A stretch of DNA of 64,000 nt from Micrococcaceae bacterium Sec5.8 (GCA_039636775.1 CP143429.1:868001-932000); one strand, 5' to 3'; shown: positions 8,888 through 17,872, counted from the first letter of the stretch. The notes: generated from the sequence alone by a model not told the origin. Numbers and translations are program-made.

Positions 8888-10141
8888 ATGCGCTCCAAGT
8901 CAGGTCAAACCCGAGTCACGCAACTGGATGGCCTCCGGGGCATCGCAGCCCTGGTGGTGGTTGCCTGCCACGTCCTCTCCACCCTGCCGGGAATCGGCAG
9001 CGTTGTGGAAGGCGACCGTTCCGCAGGACTCTCCACAGCGGGGGAGTGGGCTGTCTTCTCGCCGCTGCACATCCTCTGGAACGGCACCCCGGCGGTGCAC
9101 GTCTTTTTCGTGCTCTCCGGCTTTGTCCTGGTGCTGCCGTTCACCCGGCCGGGAGCCACGGGCTGGGGGCAGTATTACGCCAAGCGCTTCTTCCGCCTCT
9201 ATCTGCCGGCCTGGGCGTCCCTGATGGTGGCGGTGGCGCTGATTTTGCTCATTCCCCGCACGGCGTCGCCCCTGCAGAGCCCGTGGGCGGACATGTATGT
9301 GGTTGATCCCACGGTGGGGCAGGTGCTCAGGGACGCGTCGCTGATGCTGAACGCCAGCACCATCAACACGCCGTTGTGGTCGCTCAAATGGGAGGTGGCA
9401 TTCTCGCTCCTGCTCCCCGCCTATGTTTTTCTCGCCCTCCGCTGGCGGCGGGTCTGGTACCTGAAGATCGGCGTGGCGCTGCTGCTGGCTTTTGTGGGAG
9501 CGGTACAGGACATTGAGTGGCTGTCCTATCTTCCGATCTTCGCCATCGGCGCCGTCCTCGGCGTCGAGCGGGCGCGGATCGGTGAGCTGACCCGGCGCTG
9601 GCCCCGCTTCGTCTGGTTCTTCGTGGCCGCGGCAGGCTTGTTCCTGGCCAACGCGGAATGGATCAGCCCCGAGAAGCCGATCACCGGCGTCCGCGCCGTC
9701 GTCACCGTTGGTGCGATGCTGCTGGTCCTGGTGTTTGTGTTCTGTGCATCGGCTGCGTGCCTCGGCAATACCGCCATCGCGCAGTGGCTGGGGCGCGTCT
9801 CCTTCAGCCTCTACCTGGTGCACCTGCCGATCATCCTGGCCGGCGTCACATTGCTGCGATCGGTCTCGCTTCCGCTGGCGCTCGCGGTCTCCGTGGCCGC
9901 CTCGCTGGTGATCGCCGAGCTGTTCTTCCGCTACGTGGAGCAGCCCTCCCACCGGCTGTCGATGGCAGCAGGCCGGGCCGTGGGCCGCCGGGGCCGCCGC
10001 GACGCCGCCCCGGCGGGTGCAGTCACGGCCGCCCCGGCGGGCGCGGCCACTGCGCATCACGCGGGCCCGGCCACTCCGCACCACACAGCGCCGTCTGCGG
10101 CTGTCCGGGCGCGCACCCCCGTGGGGGCCAGCCGTCAGTAG
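8888..10141 (+). CDS. Acyltransferase 3 family membrane protein
   Basis: An integral membrane O-acyltransferase of the OafA/YrhL (acyltransferase 3) family, 417 residues. It opens with TQLDGLRGIAALVVVACHV, containing the conserved R-x10-H signature, followed by VFFVLSGFVLVLPF and RFFRLYLPAW, all hallmark motifs. About ten hydrophobic helices follow. The last ~55 residues are an Ala/Pro-rich cytoplasmic tail with repeated APAGA units. These enzymes acylate cell-surface glycans or exported small molecules; the substrate cannot be inferred here. The stop overlaps the convergent DUF336 gene by 7 bp. No strong ribosome site precedes the ATG (weak GAGTGG). Confidence 0.9.
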   Translation: MRSKSGQTRVTQLDGLRGIAALVVVACHVLSTLPGIGSVVEGDRSAGLSTAGEWAVFSPLHILWNGTPAVHVFFVLSGFVLVLPFTRPGATGWGQYYAKRFFRLYLPAWASLMVAVALILLIPRTASPLQSPWADMYVVDPTVGQVLRDASLMLNASTINTPLWSLKWEVAFSLLLPAYVFLALRWRRVWYLKIGVALLLAFVGAVQDIEWLSYLPIFAIGAVLGVERARIGELTRRWPRFVWFFVAAAGLFLANAEWISPEKPITGVRAVVTVGAMLLVLVFVFCASAACLGNTAIAQWLGRVSFSLYLVHLPIILAGVTLLRSVSLPLALAVSVAASLVIAELFFRYVEQPSHRLSMAAGRAVGRRGRRDAAPAGAVTAAPAGAATAHHAGPATPHHTAPSAAVRARTPVGASRQ

Positions 10142-10554
10142 GCCCCGGCTCCGGCCTCGGCGACCTCCTGGTCCTGTTCAATGGTTCCGGTGGACACCCC
10201 GATTGCGCCCATGATCCGGCCGTCACGCACCAGCGGGATGCCGCCGGGGAACACCACCAACCGCCCGCCGTGGGCGTCGCTCAGCCCGTGAATGGGCCCG
10301 TGCGGCCGGGTAACTTCCTGCAGATCGCCGGTCTCGCACTGGAAGGCAATGGACGTGTAGGCCTTGTTGATCGCGATGGTGATGGAGCCGATGTTGGCGC
10401 CGTCCATCCGGGCGTGGGCTTTGAGGTTGCCGCCCGCGTCCACCACGGCGATGTCCATGGGCTGGCCGATCTCCTCGGCCTTCTTCGCGGCGGCGTCAAT
10501 GATCTGCTGGGCTTCCTCGAGGGTGATGGTTTCCAGGACGGTTCCGTCAGCCAT
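10135..10554 (-). CDS. DUF336 (GlcG/HbpS-like) protein
   Basis: A 139-residue DUF336 protein of the GlcG/HbpS/PduO-C fold. The sequence shows the family's LEEAQQIIDAAAKKAEEIGQPMDIAVVDAGGNL start, the HARMDGANIGSI-like strand, and the GGIPLVRDGRIMGAIGVSTGT strand near the end. Relatives bind heme or cobalamin-linked partners and commonly lie beside diol, glycolate or glycerol catabolic genes; no signal peptide is present, so it is likely cytoplasmic. The ATG at 10554 has GGAG upstream. It diverges from the aldolase-DhaLK operon (162-bp gap), so a shared role in that pathway is plausible but unproven. Confidence 0.88.
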   Translation of the reverse strand: MADGTVLETITLEEAQQIIDAAAKKAEEIGQPMDIAVVDAGGNLKAHARMDGANIGSITIAINKAYTSIAFQCETGDLQEVTRPHGPIHGLSDAHGGRLVVFPGGIPLVRDGRIMGAIGVSTGTIEQDQEVAEAGAGAY

Positions 10555-10716
10555 GGCTGTGCTCCAATTCGGTGGGGGATAGTGGGCCCACTCAAACACG
10601 CCACCGGCGCCCGCAACAGGTGGGGATGACCCCCAAGTCCACCTACGGGTTTCCCCCCGTACCCGGGACGGCAAAGCTCCCCTAGCGTGGGGGTTAGCCA
10701 ACCTAGGAGGTTTCCC

Positions 10717-11580
10717 GTGAGTGTTGTGCCCCTGAAGGAAATAGTTGATCCGGCCTTTTCCGCCCGCTACGGCGTGCCAGCCATCAACATTTTCAACGAC
10801 CTGACCATGGAGGCGGTCCTGGCCGCCGCCGAGGACGCGAACTCCCCGGTCATCCTGCAGACCTCGGTCAAAACCGTCCGCAGCATCGGCTCCCGGCAGC
10901 TTTTCGACATGTGGCAGTCCCTGACCCGCGGTATTCACGTTCCGGTCACCCTGCACCTGGACCACTGCCCGGACCGGGACGTGGTCACCGAATGCCTCAA
11001 GGCCGGCTGGAACTCCGTGCTCTTTGACGCCTCCAACCTGCCGGTGGCGGAAAACCAGCGCCAGACCATCGAAGTGGTGGCCGAGGCCCGCCGGTACGGC
11101 GCCCAGGTGGAAGGCGAGATCGAGGCGATCACCGGCGTCGAGGACGACCACGGCTCGGACAGCGTCGCCGCGCAGCAGAGCCTGGAAACGGCCCTGGACT
11201 TCATCGACGCCACCGGCATCGACGTCTTCGCCCCCTCGATCGGCAACGCGCACGGTTCCTACAAAGCCGCCCCCGTGCTCGACGTCGGCCGCGTCACCGA
11301 AATCGTTCAGGCCCGCAACATCCCCATCGCCCTGCACGGCGGATCCGGACTGAGCCCGGAACAGTTCGCGGACCTGATCGCCCGGGGCTGCGCGAAGGTC
11401 AACATCTCCACCGCGCTGAAGGAAACCTATATGCAGTCCTCCCTGGCCTTCCTCAAACAGGCGGAAGAAAACAACAAGTGGGATCCGCCGTCGCTGTTCA
11501 AGCACACCCGCGCCGACATCCTGACCATGGTCACCGACCTGACGCACCAGTTCGGCAGCGCCGGCAAGGGTGGCCGCTGA
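10717..11580 (+). CDS. Class II (zinc) ketose-phosphate aldolase
   Basis: A class II fructose-bisphosphate aldolase family enzyme, 287 residues, that should cleave a ketose (bis)phosphate to DHAP plus an aldehyde using Zn2+. Visible motifs are the catalytic Asp82 and zinc ligand His83 in HLDHC, Glu134 in VEGEIEAI, His179 in GNAHGSYK and His207 in LHGGSGL. The GTG start at 10717 is set by a perfect AGGAGG six nt upstream. It is the first gene of an operon with HAD, DhaL and DhaK; the next start overlaps its stop by one base. The low similarity of the substrate loop to glycolytic enzymes that I can recall, and the company it keeps, suggest a dedicated catabolic substrate rather than glycolysis. 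Confidence 0.88.
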   Translation: MSVVPLKEIVDPAFSARYGVPAINIFNDLTMEAVLAAAEDANSPVILQTSVKTVRSIGSRQLFDMWQSLTRGIHVPVTLHLDHCPDRDVVTECLKAGWNSVLFDASNLPVAENQRQTIEVVAEARRYGAQVEGEIEAITGVEDDHGSDSVAAQQSLETALDFIDATGIDVFAPSIGNAHGSYKAAPVLDVGRVTEIVQARNIPIALHGGSGLSPEQFADLIARGCAKVNISTALKETYMQSSLAFLKQAEENNKWDPPSLFKHTRADILTMVTDLTHQFGSAGKGGR

Positions 11581-12410
11581 TGCCGGCGTTGATTTTCGAC
11601 TGCGACGGCGTCCTCGCCGACACCGAACAGCACGGCCACCTGCCGGCCTTCAACCGGACCTTCGCCGAGTTCAACGTCCCGGTGCAGTGGAGCGTGGCGG
11701 AGTACGCGGAGAAGGTCAAAATCGGCGGCGGCAAGGAACGGATGCGCAGCATCCTCACCCCCGAGCTCGCAGCCTCCCTCGGCCTCACCGACGACGCCGC
11801 CGTGGACGCTGCCATCCTTTCCTGGCACCAGCGCAAAACTGCCGTCTACAAGGAGCTGGTGGCAGCCGGTGTGATGCCCGCCCGGCCCGGGATCGCCCGG
11901 ATCGCGCAGGAAGCGCACGACGCCGGGTGGACCCTCGCGGTGGCCTCCACCTCCGCGGAACCCGCCGTCCGCGCCGTTCTCACGCACGCCGTCGGCGGGG
12001 AGCTCGCGGCGCACTTCACCGTATTCGCCGGCGACATCGTCCCGGCGAAGAAGCCCGCCCCGGACATCTACCTGCTGGCCCTGCACGAACTGCATCTGGA
12101 TCCGGAGGACGCAGTGGTGGTCGAGGACAGCGCCAACGGCCTCCGCGCCGCCCTCGGCGCCGGGCTCCGCACCCTGGTCACCGTCAGCGGCTTCACCCGG
12201 GAAGAGGACTTCACCGGCGCGGCCCTCGTGGTCAGCTCCCTCGGCGAACCCGAAGACGCCGGCGGTGAGTCCGCCGACGTGCTCGCCAACCCGGCCGGCG
12301 TCGACGTCCCCGGCGCCGTGACGCTGGCGACGCTGCAGGCCATCCTTGCCCAGCCCCGGCCCGGCACCGAGACCCCACCTGCCCCTTCGACCCCGACGGA
12401 GACCCCATGA
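11580..12410 (+). CDS. HAD-superfamily hydrolase (CbbY/beta-phosphoglucomutase-like)
   Basis: A 276-residue HAD phosphatase of the CbbY/Gph type. The nucleophile motif is D7-C-D9 in LIFDCDGVLAD; the VASTSAEP segment is motif II, the AKKPAPDIYLLAL lysine is motif III and VVVEDSANGLRAALGAG is motif IV. The cap domain sits between motif I and II, as in sugar-phosphate phosphatases/mutases. The last ~50 residues are a Pro/Thr-rich tail. Start overlaps the aldolase stop (TGATG) and its own end overlaps dhaL by 4 bp. It probably dephosphorylates an intermediate of this pathway; the substrate is unknown. Confidence 0.87.
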   Translation: MPALIFDCDGVLADTEQHGHLPAFNRTFAEFNVPVQWSVAEYAEKVKIGGGKERMRSILTPELAASLGLTDDAAVDAAILSWHQRKTAVYKELVAAGVMPARPGIARIAQEAHDAGWTLAVASTSAEPAVRAVLTHAVGGELAAHFTVFAGDIVPAKKPAPDIYLLALHELHLDPEDAVVVEDSANGLRAALGAGLRTLVTVSGFTREEDFTGAALVVSSLGEPEDAGGESADVLANPAGVDVPGAVTLATLQAILAQPRPGTETPPAPSTPTETP

Positions 12411-13045
12411 CCGCCACCGACCTCGCCGACGTCGAGTACGTCGTCCACACCCTCGCGCAGACCGCCGTCGACAACGAAAAGGAGTTCGGCGACCTCGACG
12501 CCGTGGTGGGTGACGGTGATCTCGGCTATTCCCTGGCCCGCGGCTTCGAAAAGGTCCTGCAGGACTGGGAGGGCTTCAAACGCGACGACGCCGCCACCTT
12601 CCTGCAGCAGATCGCCCTGGCCATCTCTTCCCGGATCGGCGGAACCTCCGGCCCGCTCTGGGGAACCGCATTCCTGCGCGCCTCCACCGCTGCCAAGACC
12701 GTGGACGTGATCGACGGCGCCGCCGCCGTCGCGATGCTCCGTTCCGCCGCGGAGGGCATCATGGCCCGCGGCAACGCGAGCCTGGGGGATAAGACCCTGC
12801 TGGATGCGCTGGTTCCGGCCACGGATGAACTGGAACGCCAGCTGGCTGCCGGTGCCGGACCGGCCGAGTGCCGGGCGGCGTTCGCCAAGACCATCCGCGA
12901 ATGCGCGGACGCCACCAGCACGCTGCGGGCCATGCGCGGGCGGGCCAGTTACAGCGGGGAACGCAGCATCGGCTCCCCGGACGCCGGCGCCGTCGCGATC
13001 GCCATCATCACCGAACGCATCACCGCGGGCTGGGACCGGCGCTGA
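12407..13045 (+). CDS. dhaL: Dihydroxyacetone kinase subunit DhaL
   Basis: The nucleotide-binding subunit of a DhaK/DhaL-type kinase, 212 residues. The Mg-ADP site aspartates are present as D31, D36 and D38 in GDLDAVVGDGDLG, followed by the SSRIGGTSGPLWG loop and the GNASLGDKTLLDAL helix; the C-terminal RGRASYSGERSIGSPDAGA loop is also typical. In PTS systems DhaL carries ADP and is phosphorylated by DhaM, but no dhaM is present here, so the partner may use ATP directly or a distant DhaM. The order aldolase-HAD-dhaL-dhaK (dhaL first) is the reverse of the common dhaKLM. Confidence 0.92.
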   Translation: MTATDLADVEYVVHTLAQTAVDNEKEFGDLDAVVGDGDLGYSLARGFEKVLQDWEGFKRDDAATFLQQIALAISSRIGGTSGPLWGTAFLRASTAAKTVDVIDGAAAVAMLRSAAEGIMARGNASLGDKTLLDALVPATDELERQLAAGAGPAECRAAFAKTIRECADATSTLRAMRGRASYSGERSIGSPDAGAVAIAIITERITAGWDRR

Positions 13046-13102
13046 CGCCTGACCCCTTTTTTGTTTGACCATTCCTGACCATCACAACGACGTGGAGACC
13101 AC

Positions 13103-14098
13103 ATGAAAAAGTTCCTTAACGACCCCAAACAGTTCGTTCCGGAGATGCTTGAAGGCCTGGCCCTCGCCAACCCCGACACCCTGAAATACGTCCCCGAATA
13201 CAACCTGATCATGCGCGCCGACGGCCCGGACCAAAACAAGGTTTCCATCGTCCAGGGCTCCGGCTCCGGCCACGAACCCGCGCACGTGATGATCGTGGGC
13301 AAGGGCATGCTCGACGCCGCCTGCCCGGGCGACGTCTTCGCGGCCCCGCCGTTTGACTACGTCTACGAGACCACCAAGATGATGGCCTCGCCCAAGGGTG
13401 TGCTGCTGCTGGTGAACAATTACACCGGCGACAAAATGGTCTTTGACATGGCCCAGGAGATGTCCGCCGCCGAGGGCATCAACGTCAAGACCCTTTTCAT
13501 CAACGACGACGTCTCCGTGGAGGATTCCACCTACACGATCGGCCGGCGCGGGGTGGCCGGGAACTTCTTCGTCATCAAGGCCGTCGCCGCTGCGGCCGAG
13601 CGCGGCGCGGACCTGGATGAGGTCATCCGGATCGGCGAGAAGGTCAACTCCGTCACCCGCAGCATGGGCGTCGCGCTGACCGCCTGCACCCCGCCGGCAA
13701 AGGGCAGCCCCCTGTTCGAACTCGGCCCGGACGAGATCGAGATCGGTGTGGGCATCCACGGCGAGCCGGGCCGCCGCCGGGCCGCCATGATGAGCGCGAA
13801 CGAGATCGTCGAGGAGATGCTCGTCCCGATCGTCAAGGACCTGCCGTTCGGCGACGGCGACCGCGTGGCGCTGATGATCAACGGCCTCGGCGGCACCCCC
13901 ATCAGCGAGCTCTACCTCCTGTACGGCCAGGCCCACAAGCGCCTCGCCGAGCAGGGCATCAGCGTCGGACGCAGCTACGTCGGCGAATACTGCACCTCCC
14001 TGGACATGGCCGGGGCGTCCATCACCCTGGTCAAGCTCGACGACGAGATCGAGTCGCTGCTGCGGGACCCGGCTGAGATTCCGATCCGGGTTTTCTGA
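13103..14098 (+). CDS. dhaK: Dihydroxyacetone kinase subunit DhaK
   Basis: The substrate-binding subunit, 331 residues. It has the GSGSGHEPAH loop (His57) and His219 in GVGIHGEPG, the residue that forms the covalent hemiaminal with the ketone in characterised DhaK. Substrates of the wider family include dihydroxyacetone and four-carbon ketoses such as erythrulose, so phosphorylation of a ketotriose or ketotetrose is the likely reaction. A 57-bp gap separates it from dhaL. A strong hairpin lies 33 bp downstream, closing the operon. Subunit assignment is secure; the physiological substrate is not. Confidence 0.92.
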   Translation: MKKFLNDPKQFVPEMLEGLALANPDTLKYVPEYNLIMRADGPDQNKVSIVQGSGSGHEPAHVMIVGKGMLDAACPGDVFAAPPFDYVYETTKMMASPKGVLLLVNNYTGDKMVFDMAQEMSAAEGINVKTLFINDDVSVEDSTYTIGRRGVAGNFFVIKAVAAAAERGADLDEVIRIGEKVNSVTRSMGVALTACTPPAKGSPLFELGPDEIEIGVGIHGEPGRRRAAMMSANEIVEEMLVPIVKDLPFGDGDRVALMINGLGGTPISELYLLYGQAHKRLAEQGISVGRSYVGEYCTSLDMAGASITLVKLDDEIESLLRDPAEIPIRVF

Positions 14099-14131
14099 TT
14101 CCGGAGGCTCCCGGGACCCTTTGGAAACTGC

Positions 14132-14180
14132 GTACGACGGCGGAGCCGGTCACCTTAGGGGGCCGGCTCCGCCGTCGTAC
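14132..14180 (+). terminator. 18-bp perfect hairpin after dhaK
   Basis: GTACGACGGCGGAGCCGG (14132-14149) pairs perfectly with 14163-14180 across a 13-nt loop, 33 bp after dhaK stops. No U-run follows, as is common for actinobacterial terminators. The rest of the ~295-bp gap to the alcohol dehydrogenase shows no gene. Confidence 0.65.
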
Positions 14181-14393
14181 CTGACGGAGGCGGCCCCGCA
14201 GCCTGGCCGGTACCGGAGCTCCCGGACCCCTTGAAGAGCCGGCCCCTTGAAAAGATCCAAGCCAGCGTGATGTGATCGATCCCGGCGGCATCATGACCGC
14301 CCGCATCATCGAAGTGCTCATCCCGTCTGGCTCCGCCTCCGGGGCGTACCTGGCTCCGGTCTTAAACGTCTGCTGATGAAAGGCCCCCTCACG

Positions 14394-15392
14394 ATGAAAG
14401 CTGTTCAGATCCCATCGCGTGGAACGTCCATGGAAGTTGCCGAGCGCGACGTCCCGGAGGTCCCGCGCGGTCACGTGCTGATCAAGGTGGCCGCCAACGG
14501 CATCTGCCACAGTGACGCCATGGCGGCGGGCATGGCCTCCTCCTACCCGCGCATTCCCGGCCACGAGGTGGCCGGCACCATCGAGACTGTGGGGGAGGGC
14601 GTCACACACTGGACCCCCGGCCAGCGCGTGGGCGTGGGCTGGTTTGGCGGCGCGTGCTTTGAATGCGATTCATGCCGGCGCGGTGACTTCATCAATTGCC
14701 AGGCCGGGAAAACCACCGGGCTGACCAGCGACGGCGGCTGCGCCGAGTACCTGGTGGCCCCGTCGGACGCCGTCGCCGCGGTCCCCTACGCGCTCACCTT
14801 CGCGGAGGCCGCACCGCTGATGTGTGCCGGAGTCACAACGTTCAACGGGCTCCGTCACAGCGGCGCACGCCCGGGGGACCTCGTCGCCGTGCTGGGACTC
14901 GGCGGTCTGGGCCACCTGGGCGTCCAGTTCGCGGCCAAAATGGGTTACGAAACCGTCGCCATTGCGCGGGGAGCCGAGAAGGAACAGTTTGCCCGTGAGC
15001 TCGGGGCGCACCACTACATCGACAGCACCAGCGCGAACGTGGCGACGGAGCTCAAGCGGCTGGGCGGCGCCACGGTGGTGCTGGCCACCGTGACCGATGC
15101 CCAGGCCATGTCGGTCACCATTCCCGGACTGGCACCCCGCGGCCGGCTGGTGGTCCTGGGCGTCCCCACCAATGCCCTCGCCGTCAGCGCGGCCAACCTT
15201 GTTATGGGGAGCAGTTCCGTCGCAGGGCACGCCTCCGGTACCGCCAAAGACTCCGAGGACACCCTCCGCTTCGCCGCGCTGACCGGCGTCCGGCCCGTGA
15301 TCGAGACGTACCCGCTGGAACGCGCTGCCGAAGGATACGAGCGCATGATGTCCGGGAAGGCACGCTTCCGCGTCGTACTGACCACCGAGTGA
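14394..15392 (+). CDS. Zinc-dependent alcohol dehydrogenase
   Basis: A medium-chain (MDR) zinc alcohol dehydrogenase of 332 residues from the ATG at 14394. It shows the catalytic-zinc NGICHSD cysteine and GHEVAG histidine/glutamate, the four structural-zinc cysteines in GACFECDSCRRGDFINC, and the NAD(P) Rossmann motif GLGGLGHLG. An alternative ATG at 14376 would add six residues; the downstream one begins the MKAVQI start typical of the family. It follows the dhaK terminator, so it is probably separate from the aldolase operon, though oxidation or reduction of a related small polyol would fit nearby chemistry. Confidence 0.88.
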   Translation: MKAVQIPSRGTSMEVAERDVPEVPRGHVLIKVAANGICHSDAMAAGMASSYPRIPGHEVAGTIETVGEGVTHWTPGQRVGVGWFGGACFECDSCRRGDFINCQAGKTTGLTSDGGCAEYLVAPSDAVAAVPYALTFAEAAPLMCAGVTTFNGLRHSGARPGDLVAVLGLGGLGHLGVQFAAKMGYETVAIARGAEKEQFARELGAHHYIDSTSANVATELKRLGGATVVLATVTDAQAMSVTIPGLAPRGRLVVLGVPTNALAVSAANLVMGSSSVAGHASGTAKDSEDTLRFAALTGVRPVIETYPLERAAEGYERMMSGKARFRVVLTTE

Positions 15393-15518
15393 AGCCGGCA
15401 CCGCCGTCGGGCCGGATCATCTCCGCGCCCGCCGGGGTGTCCGAACGTCCGGTTCTGGTGGTAGATTCCGAGCAGACCGGCGCCTTGGGGGCCTGCGTCT
15501 CGTCAAGGAGGACGAAGA

Positions 15519-17399
15519 ATGTCAGAAGCTGAGCCGGAATTCGATGTGCTGGTGCGCAGCCTGCGTGACGTCGAGGGTGCCCAGCACAAGCTCGATTCCG
15601 TCGCCGAACTGGCACGTGACCTGGCCGGACGGTTTGAGCTGCAGCCGCTGCTGGGCCGGATCCTGGGCCACGCCACCTCCCTGTTGGGCTGTGAGTCCGG
15701 CTCCATCGCCCTGGTCAACGAAGCCAGCGGCACCTATACGAAGAAAGTGGACATCGGCGTCGGCTGCCAGGAAGGCCAGACGTTCTCGCTGCGGGAGGGC
15801 TTTACCGGGCAAATCGTGCGCAGCCGCTCCACCGTGATCCTGGACGCGTACAGCAGCATCGACCGCGGTCACATCCCGGCCACGGACCCGCGCTGGAACT
15901 GCGCGGTGATCGGGGTGCCCATCAGGTGGGGTGAGCAGATCATCGGGGCCTTCATCGTGTTCAGCCCGGAGCGGGGGAGGGTGTTCAACCCCGAGGAGGC
16001 CCGGCTCGCCGAACTTTTCGCCAGCCACGCCGCCATCGCCCTGGCCAACTCCGAACTCCATGCCACCGCGTCCGTGCGGGAACGCGAGGCGGCCGTCGCC
16101 GCAGAGCGGGAGCGCGCCGTCCGGGATGTCCACGAAACCGTGGGCCGGTCCCTGGCCACCCTGCTGCTCAGCCTCGACGAGGCCGAGAAAGCCAGCTGGC
16201 TCCACGCCGGCGAGCACGCCGTGACGCCGCACCTGAGTAAGGCCCGGACCATCGCCCACGACGCCCTCATCGAAACGCGCCGGACCGTGCTGGGCATGGG
16301 CCCGGCGGCGCTCGCAGGCCGGACCCTGGACGAGGCGATCTCCGGCGAGTTGGCCTGGGTGGAAGCGATGTCCGGCGCCGCGACCCAACTGACGGTGATC
16401 GGCGACGCCCGCCCCTTGGCGCCGGAGATCGCGCATCAGGCCTTCAAGATCGTCCAGGAGGCCCTGAACAACGTGGTGACCCACGCGCGGGCCACCACTG
16501 TGCGAGCCGGACTGATTTACGACGCCGGGACCCTCGCCGTCGTCGTCGAGGACAACGGGCAGGGCTTCGACCTCGCGGCCGCCCACGGTGACCACGCCAC
16601 CCTGCCCGCCGGTCGGTTGGGACTGCACGGCATGAGCTCACGGGCCATCCACCTGGGCGGCCAGCTGGACATCGACACCACCCCGGGCTGGGGAACCAAG
16701 GTCCGCGCCATCCTGCCGGACCGGGCGCCTGAACCGGAATCGACCGGACGGCCGCAGTGGAAGATCCTCATCGCCAACGATCATCCGGTGATCAGCGCCG
16801 GACTGGTCCGGCTGCTCAGCATCGCCGAACCGGCCATCCAGGTCACCGCCGAGGTCAGGTCAGTGGAACAGCTGTGCGACGCCTTCGAGCTGCTGCGCCC
16901 GGACGTTCTGCTGGTGGACCTGGACATGGTCCACCAGAACACCACCGGCGTCCTGGCACGGATCCGGGAACTGGACCCCGGCGTCGCGATTGTGGTGCTC
17001 ACGGACAACCCCACCGTGGAGCAGGTGCGGTCGGCGCGGCAGGCCGGGGTGCGCGGCTTCATCAACCGGCGGGCCAGCGGCGACACCATTGCCCGCGTCC
17101 TCGTTGCTGCGGGCCAGGGCCAGGCGCTGGTGGAGGGCGACATTTTCGACCACCTCCTGGGCTCCTCCTCTGCCGACCACGAGCTCGGGACGGATGCCTT
17201 CACCACCCGCGAAAAAGAGGTCCACACCATGGTGGTCCGGGGCATGGCGGACAAGCAGGTTGCCCGCGACCTGGGCATCTCGGTCAAGACCGTGGAAAAG
17301 CACGTCGGCTCGATCCTGCGCAAGACCGGGGCCCGGAACCGGACGATGCTCGCCGGCATGACCGGGGGAGAAGCCGCCCCGGCGCATCCCTGGGGGTAG
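15519..17399 (+). CDS. GAF sensor histidine kinase fused to receiver and LuxR-type HTH
   Basis: A whole NarX/NarL-like signalling pathway in one 626-residue chain. Order: GAF domain (~30-180), HisKA_3 dimerisation helix with phospho-acceptor His205 in RDVHETVGRSLATLLL, HATPase with N-box EALNNVVTHA (N317/N318) and G-box VEDNGQGF, then a receiver (~415-535) and a LuxR/NarL helix-turn-helix (~560-615, TTREKEVHTMVVRGMADKQVA). The receiver keeps the phospho-Asp467 (LLVDLDM) but has N420-D421 where two acids are usual and RR (517-518) where the conserved Lys is expected, so its activation may be altered. It is soluble, with no membrane helix. AAGGAGGA lies just upstream of the ATG. Confidence 0.88.
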   Translation: MSEAEPEFDVLVRSLRDVEGAQHKLDSVAELARDLAGRFELQPLLGRILGHATSLLGCESGSIALVNEASGTYTKKVDIGVGCQEGQTFSLREGFTGQIVRSRSTVILDAYSSIDRGHIPATDPRWNCAVIGVPIRWGEQIIGAFIVFSPERGRVFNPEEARLAELFASHAAIALANSELHATASVREREAAVAAERERAVRDVHETVGRSLATLLLSLDEAEKASWLHAGEHAVTPHLSKARTIAHDALIETRRTVLGMGPAALAGRTLDEAISGELAWVEAMSGAATQLTVIGDARPLAPEIAHQAFKIVQEALNNVVTHARATTVRAGLIYDAGTLAVVVEDNGQGFDLAAAHGDHATLPAGRLGLHGMSSRAIHLGGQLDIDTTPGWGTKVRAILPDRAPEPESTGRPQWKILIANDHPVISAGLVRLLSIAEPAIQVTAEVRSVEQLCDAFELLRPDVLLVDLDMVHQNTTGVLARIRELDPGVAIVVLTDNPTVEQVRSARQAGVRGFINRRASGDTIARVLVAAGQGQALVEGDIFDHLLGSSSADHELGTDAFTTREKEVHTMVVRGMADKQVARDLGISVKTVEKHVGSILRKTGARNRTMLAGMTGGEAAPAHPWG

Positions 17400-17457
17400 C
17401 GGCCCACATCCGATGAGTCGCTTGGCGAACAGCGGCGGACCGCAGGCGGCTGCGGGG

Positions 17458-17862
17458 TCAGGCGGCCTGGTTGAAGCGGACCATGTTCCCGGACGGGTCA
17501 CGGAACGCGCAGTCGCGCGGGCCCCAGGGCTGGACGATGGGTTCCTGAAGGACCTCCGCGCCGGCAGCCCGGACCTTCTCGAACGTGGCGTCCAGATCGT
17601 CCGTGCGGAACACGAGGATGGGGAGGGCGCCCTTGACGAGCAGTTGCTGGAGGGCGTCGCCGTCGTCCTGGGAGCGGCCGGCGTGCGGGACGGACAGCAC
17701 CAGCTCCAGATCGGGTTGGGCGGTGCTGCCCAGGGTGACCCAGCGCTGCCCGTCCGAGCCGACGTCGTTGCGGACTTCCAGGCCGAGCACGTCCCGGTAA
17801 AACGCGAGCGACTCGTCGAGATCGTTGACGGTGATCTGTGAATACTGCAGTGAAATGTTCAT
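17458..17862 (-). CDS. VOC (glyoxalase-like) family protein
   Basis: A 134-residue VOC protein beginning MNISLQYSQITVNDLDESLAFYRDVLGLEV, with a closing FRDPSGNMVRFNQ strand. This is the bleomycin-resistance/dioxygenase-like subgroup; substrate is unknown. The ATG at 17862 lies 10 bp after the AraC gene stops, so the two are co-transcribed. AraC-plus-VOC pairs recur in actinobacteria, suggesting the regulator responds to the same compound. Longer in-frame upstream codons lie inside the regulator gene and are rejected. Confidence 0.85.
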   Translation of the reverse strand: MNISLQYSQITVNDLDESLAFYRDVLGLEVRNDVGSDGQRWVTLGSTAQPDLELVLSVPHAGRSQDDGDALQQLLVKGALPILVFRTDDLDATFEKVRAAGAEVLQEPIVQPWGPRDCAFRDPSGNMVRFNQAA

Positions 17863-17872
17863 GTCCTCCACG

